Source of the DNA: Terfezia claveryi
Taxonomy: Eukaryota > Ascomycota > Pezizomycetes > Pezizales > Pezizaceae
Length of the DNA: 16,930 nt
Reading direction: 5' to 3'
NCBI GenBank assembly: GCA_015179025.1
Contig: WHUX01000618.1
Span: 1 to 16,930 of the forward strand
The notes under the pieces are model-generated. The model ran no database searches, had not been told where the DNA came from, and worked only from the letters and a program-made list of their open reading frames with translations. The position numbers and the translations under genes are program-made. Positions 8,808-16,930 of this stretch are shown here, one piece after another. Position 1 is the first letter of the stretch. Each line of letters opens with the position of its first letter.

Positions 8808-9676
8808 ACAGTCCTTGAGAAGGGCTGACAGGGGTTCTGTGGTTGTGGGAAACCTTCAGGAGTGGAACCCCACTCTTGAAGGTACCTTGAAGAGAAGGGC
8901 TGTCTCACCTAAGTGCAAGGATGAGGCAGACACCAAAAAGGTGCATTTCCAGCCTCCTCTTCCTCTAGGAGCCTCACCTGCATCTTCTGTCAGCACCCTT
9001 CCTGACATCTTCCCTGAGTATCCAATCCTCCCATCCTCCTCCAACAAAAATAACCAACATTTTTGTTCCCAATATGGTAAAGTGGGCCACAAAACCTCCC
9101 AATGCAACAACAAAGATCTTGTTATTAATCTTTGTGAAAAATGTTGGGCATTGGGACACTTTAAGGAGGATTGCCCCAAAGGTGGTAAATTTCCTCTTCC
9201 CAGATGCACCAATTGCATGGAAACAACTCACCTCAGCAACAAATACCCCCTTGACAACAGACTCTATCCACTGCAACATCCACTCCCTGCAGAAACCATC
9301 AGGAAATGCATCATATGCAACCAAGATGGTCACTGGTCCCATCTATGCCCAAATCTTCCAAAAGTCACTACTTCAGGAGGAAAATTGATACCAAGATGCA
9401 AGTATTGTCTTGGCTACCATAACCTGAACAAAAACTTTGTCAGCTCCTGTAATACTAGGAAAAACAACCTGAAGGCCCTCAATAAGCCCTTCCACAATAG
9501 TGACTACCTGAAAAAGACACTAGGAGTCCAGGATGAAGATGAAAAGAGTATGGAACCAGATTTGGTAATTGCTGAGTGGATAAGAGATCATGAGTTGGAA
9601 TGGCATTATGGAGAAGAACTGCAAAAAGATACAGTGTTTGGACTACTGTACTTTATTGAAAATAATCATTTCCTTT

Positions 9677-10292
9677 CGATATAGTTAAGTATTTCCATAC
9701 AATACATCGTTCTCTCTTACGATTACTTCCACATCATGCTGATACCCAATATGGACACTTGCTACCCGATTAAGGACTTCTGTATTATTTCTCTCATATG
9801 TGTTCACATGTTGTTCACATGTTCTTATTATCTCTGCTTACTTTCCTAACTTAGTATCTATTATTGTTGCATGATGCTGCTTTACTACTTAAGGTTACTG
9901 CTTACTTGTCTCAGTTGTCATGACTCAACAATCACATCTTCTATGACTTTCTGTTATATTCGTTGACTCATATTACTGTCTCAGTCGCACACCTCTATGT
10001 ATTTCTTCATTCACATGTGCACGATATACTATTCTTAGGTTATGTAACTTAGACTCTTTTGCTAGATCTTTACCCTCAACTTGTACCATTATATACGAGT
10101 TTCCTACTCCTATATCTAGCTCTATACACTTCTCGATTAGACTCAATAGACTGTCTACTCTCGACATAGTTCAACCATCTGCTCTCTCGCACTTCTGCTC
10201 GCTCGCACTCTCTGCTTAATAGCACTACTGTCCACCGCTACTACCTCCGTAATTACTACCGCGATACCTCCGCTCATAGTAACTTTTCAATA
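9677..10292 (+). mobile_element. Copia B, presumed 5' LTR region (left border unknown)
   Basis: CpG dinucleotides become common again from 9677 on, marking a new sequence origin. The region ends in TTTTCAATA just before the copia primer site; the LTR of copia A ends TCAACA, so the last bases may carry a C-to-T change. A TATATA box at 10090-10095 followed by a pyrimidine-rich stretch would suit an LTR promoter. Possible LTR starts are TGTTGTTC near 9809 or TGTTGCATG near 9857. No second LTR copy is visible. A doublet TGTTCACATGT lies at 9801-9822. There is no ORF of substance. Confidence 0.45.
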
Positions 10293-10306
10293 GGTTATGA
10301 GCCCGG
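10293..10306 (+). promoter_or_regulatory. Primer-binding site, half initiator tRNA-Met (copia B)
   Basis: GGTTATGAGCCCGG is identical over 14 bases to the site at 1445-1458 and complementary to the initiator tRNA-Met anticodon arm. It lies 77 bp before the Gag reading frame, as expected for a copia leader. Confidence 0.85.
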
Positions 10307-10369
10307 AATAGCTCAGGACAACTTAATAACTTCCTCATATTCACCTTCCTTCCTATACATATCTATACA

Positions 10370-10858
10370 ATAGCATCCAGTTCAGGTTCAGGTTCTGGCG
10401 GTAAAGGAAAGGCTGTACCCTCTATCTTCCGACCACCGAAAGACTTCAAGCCTATTCCAGTCAAACTCGACAACATCGAGTCACTTACCAGCAAAGACAA
10501 CTACGAAGACTGGGCTGACACAGTCAAGATGATTATGAGAGGCATGGGTTGTAAGGAACTCGTTATTGAAGGACTTAAACCTGCGACAGATGCGACACAA
10601 GAAGAGAAAGAACTCTTCGCAGCAATGGAAAATTAAGCTATCCTCATGCTAATACAGGTTATCAGTAAACCTATACTGAAGGTCGTCTCTAAATTTGATT
10701 GTAATGAATGGTACTAGACAGTATTCATTCGGTACCGTTTATACAATCTATATCCGTAGGTACGGACGTTTGTGTATTTCGGTTCTGCTGAGGTAAGACC
10801 TCAGAAGGGTAGGGAGATTACTATGTGGGACATTCCCGAAGGGAACAGTAATTAACTG
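10370..10858 (+). pseudogene. gag: Gag N-terminal fragment of copia B
   Basis: The frame opens with ATA at 10370 where an ATG would be expected (one G-to-A change), then encodes a Ser/Gly-rich start and a block resembling copia-type Gag (UBN2 class): FRPPKDFKPIPVKL, ESLTSKDNYEDWADTVKMIM and ISKPILKVVSKF. The pattern of a 'sticking point' NYxDW followed by a helical region is typical. In-frame stops are TAA 10634, TAG near 10712 and TAG near 10757, the first two explicable as CAA/CAG to TAA/TAG. The remaining stretch to the gypsy LTR stays loosely open (REITMWDIPEGNSN) but is not recognised. The element is cut by the gypsy LTR at 10860. Confidence 0.75.
10754..10845. other. Cluster of three short perfect hairpins
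   Basis: CCGTA/TACGG around GG (10754-10765), CTGAGGT/ACCTCAG around AAG (10788-10804), and TTCCC/GGGAA around GAA (10833-10845) lie within 92 bp at the end of the copia fragment. Function unknown. Confidence 0.6.
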
Positions 10859-10994
10859 GTGTAATCTATCTTATATGATTTGTGCTATCTAAGCTATATG
10901 ATCTTGATCTGATCGGAATATAGGCTTGCTTGCTCTGAAGGCTTGCTTGGTTGCTTCTTGTCTTCTCTGTGGATTCCAGAGGGAATCCAGCAGC

Positions 10995-11003
10995 CTATTT
11001 ATA
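10995..11003 (-). promoter_or_regulatory. TATA box of the gypsy minus LTR
   Basis: TATAAATAG on the minus strand, about 375 bp into the LTR. Transcription would start roughly 25-40 bp further, near 10960, leaving an R-U5 of about 100 bp. Confidence 0.6.
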
Positions 11004-11081
11004 CTCTTCTGAGATCTGATGACTAAGGAAATAAATACAATAAAGGGTGGCACACCAGAAGGTGGTGCGCTATACAAAAGG

Positions 11082-11185
11082 GGTCATGTGGCCATAGTAA
11101 TGAGTCACACGCCATAAACGATGGTCATGTGGCCATAGTAATGAGTCACACACCTTAAACAGAGGTCACGCGGCCATAATGAGGG
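11082..11185 (-). repeat. 41-bp tandem repeat in U3 (about 2.5 copies)
   Basis: Units start at 11082, 11123 and 11164, each with GGTCAYGYGGCCATA. The first two contain TGAGTCA (11101-11107, 11142-11148), a consensus for Gcn4/AP-1-type bZIP factors. The third is partial and has lost it. The array sits 80-190 bp upstream of the TATA box, where enhancers are expected. Confidence 0.8.
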
Positions 11186-11379
11186 TGTCTTCATATGGCA
11201 AGTGCCATGGAACTTCCTATGGCAGATTCCGCATGCTATGGACGCTTATAAAGCAATAGGAGGTGGTAGAAGGCTAGTCCTTCGACCGAGAGGCTTAGTT
11301 ACATAACAATGTAGTAATATTGGAAATACAAAAGTATATAATCAATTATATAAGCAATGAAACAATGTTCTCCATTACA

Positions 11380-11390
11380 CTTCCCCACAT
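11380..11390 (-). promoter_or_regulatory. Polypurine tract, plus-strand DNA primer
   Basis: ATGTGGGGAAG on the minus strand directly abuts the LTR start TGTAAT. A purine run at this place primes second-strand synthesis in LTR retroelements. Confidence 0.75.
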
Positions 11391-11407
11391 AGAAGGATTT
11401 CCTATCC

Positions 11408-12217
11408 TTACTTCCTTCTCTCTGCCATATTGGTTTCCATACGTCCTAAGATTTGATGCATTGTTAATACATTAGCATTAACGTGAATATCCTTAGTGTT
11501 TCCTTGACTCATGATTCTATCTCGTTCTTGTTGGATGAGAGCTCGGGTCTCATCTCTAGTTCGTGGTCCTTGTTTTCCTTTAGTCCTTTGACGTCTCTTG
11601 AATGTATCTTCCATGCTTCCGGTCGTCCAGAAGTCTTGTAGAATTTCGGTGGTGATATCCTTGGCGTTTACCCAGGAATCATATTTAGGAGTGTATCCTA
11701 GCCATCTGACCTTATATTGTCTTTCTCCAGTTCGAGGAGCTGTTCTGAATTCTAATACCTTTTCAACTTCATAACGATCATCTTGAATTGGTCCTGGTTT
11801 CTGAGATTGTCTGTGAGGGAACTGGGTAGGATCGTTTTTATAGTAAGGTTTGAGTTTGCTGATATGAAAAGTATTATATATGAGGTGGAAGTCAGGTTGA
11901 CTGGATAGGTCTAGGCTATAATTATTGCGTTTCCGATTACTAGAAATAATGGGAAATGGGCCTAGCCATTTTGGTTTGAGCTTGGGTGAGACATTCGATA
12001 GGTTGATATTTTCTGAGGAAAGCATAACTTGTTGTCCGACTGAAAATTTGGCTGTATTGGGTAGTCGTTTGTTTGCTTGAGATGCTTGAGTCTTCTTGGC
12101 GTCATATAGGTTTTTAGACGTTACCTCATGACGTTCGTTTGCTGGTACATATGCATTAATGGGGTATGGAAGTATCGATATACCAAGATGTGCATTAAAT
12201 CCAAATAGTGTGGAAAA
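11408..12217 (-). pseudogene. Integrase C-terminus with chromodomain, gypsy minus
   Basis: This is the last part of Pol. The frame runs from a 1-base slip in the A run at 12214-12217 down to the stop at 11408. It starts with STLFGFNAHLGIS, the usual region after the integrase core, then an SH3-like segment (KLKPKWLGPFPII) and FHISKLKPYY. A chromodomain follows at about 11627-11773 (YEVEKVLEFR...YKVRWLGYTPKYDSWV) with the aromatic residues that bind methylated histone tails in chromoviruses; it would steer integration to heterochromatin. A charged tail follows (KRRQRTKGKQ). The frameshift separates it from the integrase core. Confidence 0.9.
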
Positions 12218-13017
12218 GGACTATTCTGTCTAGCGGCATTATACCTAGAGTTAAGTTTCAACTGTATCTTTGGTAGTTTCTGTAGCCAATCAAATCCTTT
12301 GATTTTACAGGCTCTTGCTACTTGTAGAATTTCTTTGTTCACAATTTCCGATTGTCCGTCTGCACATGGATGATATGCAGTGGACGGTTCCAACTTGATT
12401 CCTTTATTCCTAGCCCAATCTTGAAAGTGCATTAACATAAAAAGAGTGTCGCGGTCAAAAACAATACAGAAAGGTTATCCCATAGTTGGGACTACATGAG
12501 TATCAAAGGTAGCAGTACATTGTTCTACTGTGAAATTATCTGAGACAGAAATAAGAAACTTGAATCCTGATTATCTATCGACAATCGTCCAAAGTCGTGA
12601 AATACAAACTACATGATCTTCTTCAACAGGAATATTCGGGTACAAAATTGAACACTTAGTAAACACAGGTGCTACTTTAAGAAAATCCATCGATATGTCA
12701 GTCCATGGCCTGCTTGGTACATGTAATGGGGTTACGAGTCCAAGTGGCGCCTTGTTGGAATACTTTGTCCGTTGACAAGTATCACAACTCTTGATATAGT
12801 CCTTAGTTGGTTCTGCAAAGGACTGGCAATCATATCGGTCAGTAAGATATTTCATCGTTTTTTCAATGCCACCATGAGCAGTTGCTTCATGTGCATCTTT
12901 AATAACCAATTCGAGATAGTTCTTACCTTCGATGTTAAAGGTAGAGGGCAACACTAGTCTCCATTGTCCTTGTCGGTTCTTGACATACAAAAATCCGTCT
13001 TTTCTTCTATGATCCTT
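12218..13017 (-). pseudogene. Integrase zinc-binding and catalytic core, gypsy minus
   Basis: Integrase joins the cDNA to the host chromosome. The HHCC domain is complete: His-X4-His in DAHEATAHGG and Cys-X2-Cys in SCDTCQRTK, spaced by 29 residues. The D,D-E triad is also present: Asp in WTDISMDF (12697-12699), Asp in VFDRD (12454-12456), and Glu in DGQSEIVNKE (12346-12348). The first spacing (about 80 residues) is longer than the common 60, from an extra segment around ILYPNIPVEEDHVVC. In-frame TAA stops lie at 12571-12573 and 12475-12477. Confidence 0.88.
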
Positions 13018-14382
13018 ACGATTCACAAAGGTATCATAATAGTTCTTCCAGATAGGACATACTCTCATGCACGATTGATATGCTGCTTTCATACCTGTTC
13101 CTTGGTCAAGCCAGTGTGTGATGAAGTAGTCCTTGTCGTCTTCAAATCCGTCGCTGATGTGTTTCTCTTCAATGAGCTTGTTGAGGGTCGGTTCGATCCT
13201 TGTGTTGAAGTCATTGATGGTGGGTTTCTTCTCCTTGCATGTAGAAGCATTGTGTCCTGAGAACTTACAGAAATCACAACGCTGTCTGGAGGTCTTGGTG
13301 TCTTGAATGAAAGAGGGTAGATCTTCGTCAATGGCTACTCGCTTTTTAGAACGAGTGGTGACGGCGGCGGTGTTGATTGGAATCGCATTACTGCTGCTAG
13401 CGGTTGCAGCTGGTTGTTGAGGTGCATTCCATGGTTGTTGTGGAGCAACAGGAGTATTCATGATCTCCTGTTCCATTTGTCGGTTGCTCATCTGTTCAGT
13501 AGGGTTACTGAACTGAATGCTGGGTTGGAGAGTGGGTTGTGTCGGCTTGTTGGCAATCCATCTTTTTGCCCATTCTCCGATTTCCTGGATAGCTTCTTCG
13601 CGGCTGAGAGCTGGTGGAGGTGGATAAGCAGGAGTTTGTTGTACTGGTGCTAGTTCCTTTTGAGGCTCATTTGCGGCTAGGATATGTGCAATACGAGTTG
13701 TAAGGAATTCCTTCTCCTTCTTAAGAACTGAGGCTGTCAGGTCACAGTTCAAACTGCCATGTCCGTGGTGGTTGCAAATTGCACATGTTTCGATGGTGAA
13801 CATGCGGTTGTTCATGGCGTGGGAGCTGCCATGAACTGGACAGTAAAAATCACGGCAAAAGGACCAGTGCATCTTTTTGTGTTGTTGCCAATTGCTATGA
13901 GCCAAGTCGATAGCAATTTCTTTCGCTTCTTCAGGAGCGAGGGTATTCTGTTGTGCATTTTCAGAAGATGGAGGCCTATATCTTAGTCCAAGAACTGTTA
14001 AGGGTTTGTTCTTGTTTATATTAAGTACACGATCATACCCGCTGAAAACTTCTTCTGGTATAGTAGATAGAGTCTCGTCGTCTGAGGACTCTTCTTCCTT
14101 CATCATGTCATATTCGCTTTCTTCATCCTGGATGCCCTCGAAGTATGGACAGAAGATATGGTGTCCAAGTTCTTTGGCTCTTCCACGACATTTGTTGAAG
14201 CCGCAGTCGACATGCTTGAAATTGATAGCTCCGCGAGAAACCATATTGTTCTTAGTAGAGGTTTCTGGTGAGTGGAAAGTTCTTAAAGCGTTGGTAGAGA
14301 TATTGCGGTTGTAGGTATGGTTAGGAGGATCGATGCTGTTGGAGATATAATCGTCCTCGGTGGTGGGAGTGTCCAAGTATTT
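13018..14382 (-). pseudogene. Zinc-knuckle cassette between RNase H and integrase, gypsy minus
   Basis: About 455 codons separate the RNase H end (ADALSRKHKYLD) from the integrase HHCC domain, in one uninterrupted frame with both. A typical Ty3 element has only a short linker here. The insert has two perfect CX2CX4HX4C knuckles, CAICNHHGHGSLNC (13744-13785) and CDFCKFSGHNASTC (13237-13278). Two looser Cys/His clusters lie upstream: C-X4-C...H-H-X2-C near 14150-14205, and CRDFYCPVH near 13830-13860. Acidic (EEESSDDE), Pro/Gln-rich and Lys/Arg stretches lie between. A nucleic-acid chaperone or targeting role is inferred only. Confidence 0.85.
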
Positions 14383-15735
14383 ATGCTTTCTTGATAGAGC
14401 GTCTGCTATCAAATTTTCCTTTCCTGCGGTATACTGTATGTCTGTGTCAAATTCCATTAGGTAATCTTGCCATCGCCTCAATTTTTGACTTGCAGGCATT
14501 TGAGTATGGAAGGTTACTAACGGTTTGTGGTCGGTAAGGATAGTGAACTTGTGACCTCTCAATTGTGCTTAAAAAAATTTCAATGAGTCAATAATCACTA
14601 ATAATTCCTTTTGAAAGGTAGGATAATTGAGTTGTGCTGGATTAAATTTTCTAGAGTGGAAGCATGATGGTCTGATATGCGTCAACGGTCCTTGACCTAT
14701 CCAAGATCCTAGTCCTACATCACTAGCATCACAGACTAAATATTTGGGTTCAGTAGATTCATTATTCCAGGGTTTTAAAACGTGTGGGGAATTCACGAGT
14801 TCTTTAAGTTTTTCAAACGCTGCATTATGAGTATCTGTCCATTCCCATTTCTTTGTTTCTCCTTGTAGTTCTGACAGGGTGCTCGCATATGATGCCAAGT
14901 CAGCAATAAATCTGCTGAGATAATTAACGATTCCAAGGAATCCTCTAAGATCCTTTTTTCTTGTAGGAGTTGGAAATGTTAATATAGTAGTCCTCTTCTG
15001 CGGGTCTACGTGTAATCCATCTGATGTCAAAACGTGTCCTAAGATTTCCAATCTTGGAGTAAAGAACTGGCATTTGCTTTCTTTGAGATAGAATTTCTCA
15101 TCCTGTAGACGTTGAAGTACTTTCTTCTATAATTCTACATGTTCTTCATACGTTTTAGAGAATATAATAATATCATCGATATAGATGATTAAATTTTTAT
15201 AGACCATGTCCTTAAAAATTTCATGCATAACGCGAACCATGGTAGCAGGTGCGTTACGATCCCCTTGTTGCATGACTCTACTTCTGAAATATCCCATGTG
15301 ACATAAAAAGGTAGAGTGTTGATCAGATTCTTTATCGTTCCTGATATTAAAAAATCCGTCGGCTAAGTCGACCTTAGTCCAAATGGGATTCTCCGCTACT
15401 AGTTCAATTGCTTCATTAATATCTGGCAACGGGGTGTGGTCCGGTTCGACGGCTAAATTGCGGTCTCGACAGTCATTGACATGTCGGGCTTCTTCCGGTT
15501 TATCTCGTTTAGGGATAGTGAACATGACTACAGCATTTGTGTCATTTTCTACTCTATACATGCGACCTGATGCTTCTTCTTCGACTAATTTGTCATGGAT
15601 TTGTTGTCTAAATCGATGTCCTGAGGGTCGCCATTTTGGTATCCAAGTAGCTCCTGCTTTTGGTTTGATAGAGTGATTAATTTTCCTTAGTGGCGGTAAT
15701 TCCCGTGGAATTGTCTTGGGAAATAATAAGGAAAC
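14383..15735 (-). pseudogene. Reverse transcriptase and RNase H, gypsy minus
   Basis: RT begins near PRELPPLRKINHSIKPKA (about 15700) after a frameshift at about 15728-15734. Motifs: MFTIPKRD, Asp in WTKVDLADGFFNI, MQQGDRNAPATM, and the active site YIDD at 15172-15183. Then LGHVLTSDGLHVDPQK and FLGIVNYLSRF. RNase H shows VCDASDVGLG, FHSRKFNPAQLNYPTFQKEL, TDHKPLVTFH and ADALSR. Two stops interrupt: TAG 15127-15129 and TAA 14569-14571. Every catalytic residue I can check is present. Confidence 0.92.
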
Positions 15736-16298
15736 TCCGTTACAGGGTTGAATTGTTTCTGTACCGTAGAAACAGCTGTCACGAGTTCTCTTTCTGAATC
15801 GGTTTCGTCTGCATCACTAATATTTTCCCAATTATCCGGTTCACTATAATCTGTGACTGATTCACAGCTGACCTGTGTATACGCTGATCTTATACCATTC
15901 GCCATGGTTCTAGATCCCTTTCATACACTTAGCTGGAATCGTGGAATGTTTTCCGGTTGGATAGTAACTGGTTCCTGATGAGCAGGAATTATTGCTCGCA
16001 CTTTGCTGAGAGCAGGTTCTCCTAGTATCATGTCCCATCCAGTCAAATGAGCTACATAGAACGTTCGTTCTTCTACATAACCTATCCAATCAAGTTTGAT
16101 AGTACAAGCTTTGTCTATCGTTCCTTTTGAGCCTTTAATTGCAGTACTTAATGATTTCTTCTCGATACTTCTAGTAGGTATTTTGTATAGGTGTACAAAT
16201 TGAGAATTGATTAAGTCTCCTCCCTTCGTTTGGAGATCAATTAAAGCTAGTGCGGGGTGTTCGTTAGCTTTAACGAATACCTTGCTAAAATCTGGTAC
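15687..16298 (-). pseudogene. Aspartic protease and spacer, gypsy minus
   Basis: The frame begins immediately after TAG 16299-16301 with V-P-D-F-S-K. The active-site loop, ALALIDLQTKGGDLIN (about 16207-16250), has D-x-x-T-x-G-G-D-L-I at the same distance from the Gag junction as in the plus element. The block FYVAHLTGWDMILGEPALSK follows. A TGA at 15921-15923 then cuts the spacer, which continues as an acidic stretch (YSEPDNWENISDADETDSE) to about 15735, where a 1-base slip leads into RT. Confidence 0.8.
16256..16281 (-). promoter_or_regulatory. Stem-loop after the Gag-protease UAG
   Basis: In the minus-strand RNA, GGTATTCGTTA and TAACGAACACC pair around an AAGC loop, 10 of 11 positions matched with one A-C mismatch. 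It starts 17 nt after the UAG at 16299-16301. Such a structure could promote stop-codon readthrough. That is inference; a comparable hairpin is not evident in the plus element. Confidence 0.4.
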
Positions 16299-16930
16299 CT
16301 ATCTTGACATGGGTCGTTCCTTGATTTTATTCTTGTTGTTTTTATCCTTGGTGCCTATCGGCATAGCTAAATCTTGTACGGCTGTACGCATGGGTACCTT
16401 ATTTTTTCGTTTCCTACAGTCCTTGTAGGAGTGTCCAGGGTTCCAACACCATAGACATTTCTTGTCTTTAATTAATTGCATCTTCGTCTTCTGATCCAAT
16501 TTTTTTGTGATGGTATTCCAATCTGAGTCCTTCTGATTTTCTGTGTTGGGTTTGGTGTTGGGATTGCTGCTAGGATTAAATCCTGTTTTTGTCGTTGATT
16601 CTGGTCCCTGCGTGGACCGTGACTTCGATTTTCATTCCAAGGGTGTTGTCGTCGGGATGTATTTGTTGTGGATGGTGGGGCAATATCCTTTTTGGAAGCT
16701 TCATATGACTCTGCTTGATGTACGAGCTGATCATATGACCATTCTTCTTTGATTAAAGGAATTAATGTAGCTGACATATATGGCGGCAGGTGATTAAGAA
16801 ACTTTCTTCTTTTTACTTCCTGCGATATTGATTGTTTACCATCCTTGTCAATCAATTTGATTTGCATTTCAGTAAGCCAGTTGGCAAACTATTTGATTCC
16901 CATGTGACGTCCGTCCTTGTATGGTGTGGC
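16299..16930 (-). pseudogene. gag: Gag C-terminal part, gypsy minus (runs off the window)
   Basis: The visible part starts at the window edge in the capsid-like domain (FANWLTEMQIKLIDKDGK, RRKFLNHLPPYM, WSYDQLVHQAESYEAS), similar in layout to the plus element Gag. An Arg/Gln/Asn-rich linker follows, then a frameshift near 16585 and a nucleocapsid knuckle CLWCWNPGHSYKDC (about 16402-16443) with a basic flank. An in-frame TAG is at 16889-16891. Gag ends at TAG 16299-16301. The N-terminus lies outside the window. Confidence 0.85.

Larger units (their letters stand above)
2084..9676 (+). mobile_element. Gypsy plus element (Ty3/gypsy, truncated, CpG-free)
   Basis: Order on the plus strand: possible LTR, leader, Gag, protease, reverse transcriptase, RNase H, zinc-knuckle ORF. 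Integrase, chromodomain and 3' LTR are absent. The right border is placed where CpG dinucleotides reappear (cctttCGata, near 9677) and gypsy-like coding ends. The whole element has about four CpGs outside the inserted MITE. Many frameshifts and a few stops break the ORFs. The left border is uncertain. Confidence 0.7.
7525..9684 (+). pseudogene. Zinc-knuckle array ORF after RNase H, split by a MITE
   Basis: One frame runs from ATG 7525 (context GCCACCATGC) to the MITE at 8106 and resumes exactly in phase at 8808 to TAA 9682-9684, with one internal TAG at 8005-8007. Without the MITE it would be about 480 codons. The N-terminal half is Arg/Pro-rich, then Gln/Glu-rich, then acidic. The C-terminal half has five evenly spaced knuckle units. 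CEKCWALGHFKEDC (9133-9174) and CIICNQDGHWSHLC (9307-9348) are perfect CX2CX4HX4C. Units at 9064 and 9205 each have one Cys changed to Tyr, and the one at 9397 is irregular (CKYCLGYHNL). The minus element has a comparable cassette between RNase H and integrase. A role in nucleic-acid binding is inferred, unproven. The ATG at 8647 lies in the MITE and is not native. The last residues may already be non-gypsy sequence. Confidence 0.7.
10860..11379 (-). repeat. 3' LTR of the gypsy minus element (520 bp)
   Basis: On the minus strand it starts TGTAATGGAG (11379) and ends GATTACA (10860), with 6-bp terminal inverted repeats TGTAAT/ATTACA. A polypurine tract lies immediately upstream. It contains a TATA box and, upstream of that in U3, a 41-bp tandem repeat. 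The 5' partner is outside the window, so LTR identity cannot be measured. Confidence 0.88.
10860..16930 (-). mobile_element. Gypsy minus element, Ty3/gypsy chromovirus, 3' LTR to Gag
   Basis: Read on the minus strand the order is Gag (partial), protease, RT, RNase H, zinc-knuckle cassette, integrase, chromodomain, polypurine tract, 3' LTR. This is the Ty3/gypsy gene order with a chromodomain, so a chromovirus. It is interrupted by about eight stops and frameshifts but is better kept than the plus element and is CpG-rich. The 5' part runs out of the window. The base string ACTGG (10855-10859) should be one copy of its target duplication. Confidence 0.92.

Noticed and set aside
7171..9684. A 3' LTR for the plus gypsy element
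   Set aside because: I searched by eye for a second copy of the 2084-2503 sequence and for a polypurine tract with TG...CA ends and saw none; the element appears truncated.
12772..14314. Several plus-strand open frames of 60-100 codons opposite the minus element
   Set aside because: They lie wholly across the RNase H, cassette and integrase coding frame on the minus strand, have no domain features, and are mirror images of that coding sequence.
1..16930. Classical CpA-type RIP over the whole window
   Set aside because: Some stops fit C-to-T change at Gln codons, but the dominant signal in the plus element is absence of CpG, and the minus element keeps long open frames with CpG intact.

Overview
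The window is a nested pile of transposable elements with no recognisable host gene. It looks fungal, most likely from a basidiomycete (probably Agaricomycetes). The reasons are Ty3/gypsy polyproteins of a type I associate with that group, a copia-type Gag, half-tRNA initiator-Met primer sites and an A+T-rich background. The species cannot be named from this sequence.

Layout: (1) 1-839 is an A+T-rich satellite of 286-bp units, almost three copies. (2) 980-1237 is a short decayed reading frame I do not recognise. (3) 1254-2083 looks like the 5' end of a copia-type element (LTR, primer site, decayed interior with small tandem repeats). (4) About 2084-9676 is a plus-strand Ty3/gypsy element: possible LTR, leader with an antisense ORF, Gag with a zinc knuckle, protease, reverse transcriptase, RNase H, then an unusual ORF with an array of zinc knuckles. 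It stops before integrase. (5) 8106-8799 is a 694-bp foldback MITE of probable hAT type inserted into that zinc-knuckle ORF, with 8-bp target duplications. (6) About 9677-10859 is the 5' end of a second copia element (LTR, identical primer site, start of Gag). (7) 10860-16930 is a minus-strand Ty3/gypsy chromovirus with a complete 3' LTR, polypurine tract, chromodomain, integrase, a zinc-knuckle cassette, RNase H, reverse transcriptase, protease and the end of Gag. Its 5' end lies outside the window.

The two gypsy elements are distant relatives and share three unusual traits. Both have a zinc-knuckle cassette between RNase H and integrase, a protease motif of the form D-x-x-T-x-G-G-D-L-I in place of D-S/T-G-A, and a UAG stop at the Gag-protease junction followed by a matching V-P-D/E start. 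They differ sharply in base usage: the plus element is practically free of CpG (no CpG between 5041 and 8083), while the minus element, the MITE and copia B are CpG-rich. This points to different ages or methylation histories. The inferred order is: plus gypsy oldest, the hAT MITE and copia B later, and the minus gypsy inserted into copia B.

All coding regions carry stops or frameshifts, so none is likely to make a full protein as it stands. The minus element is the best preserved.
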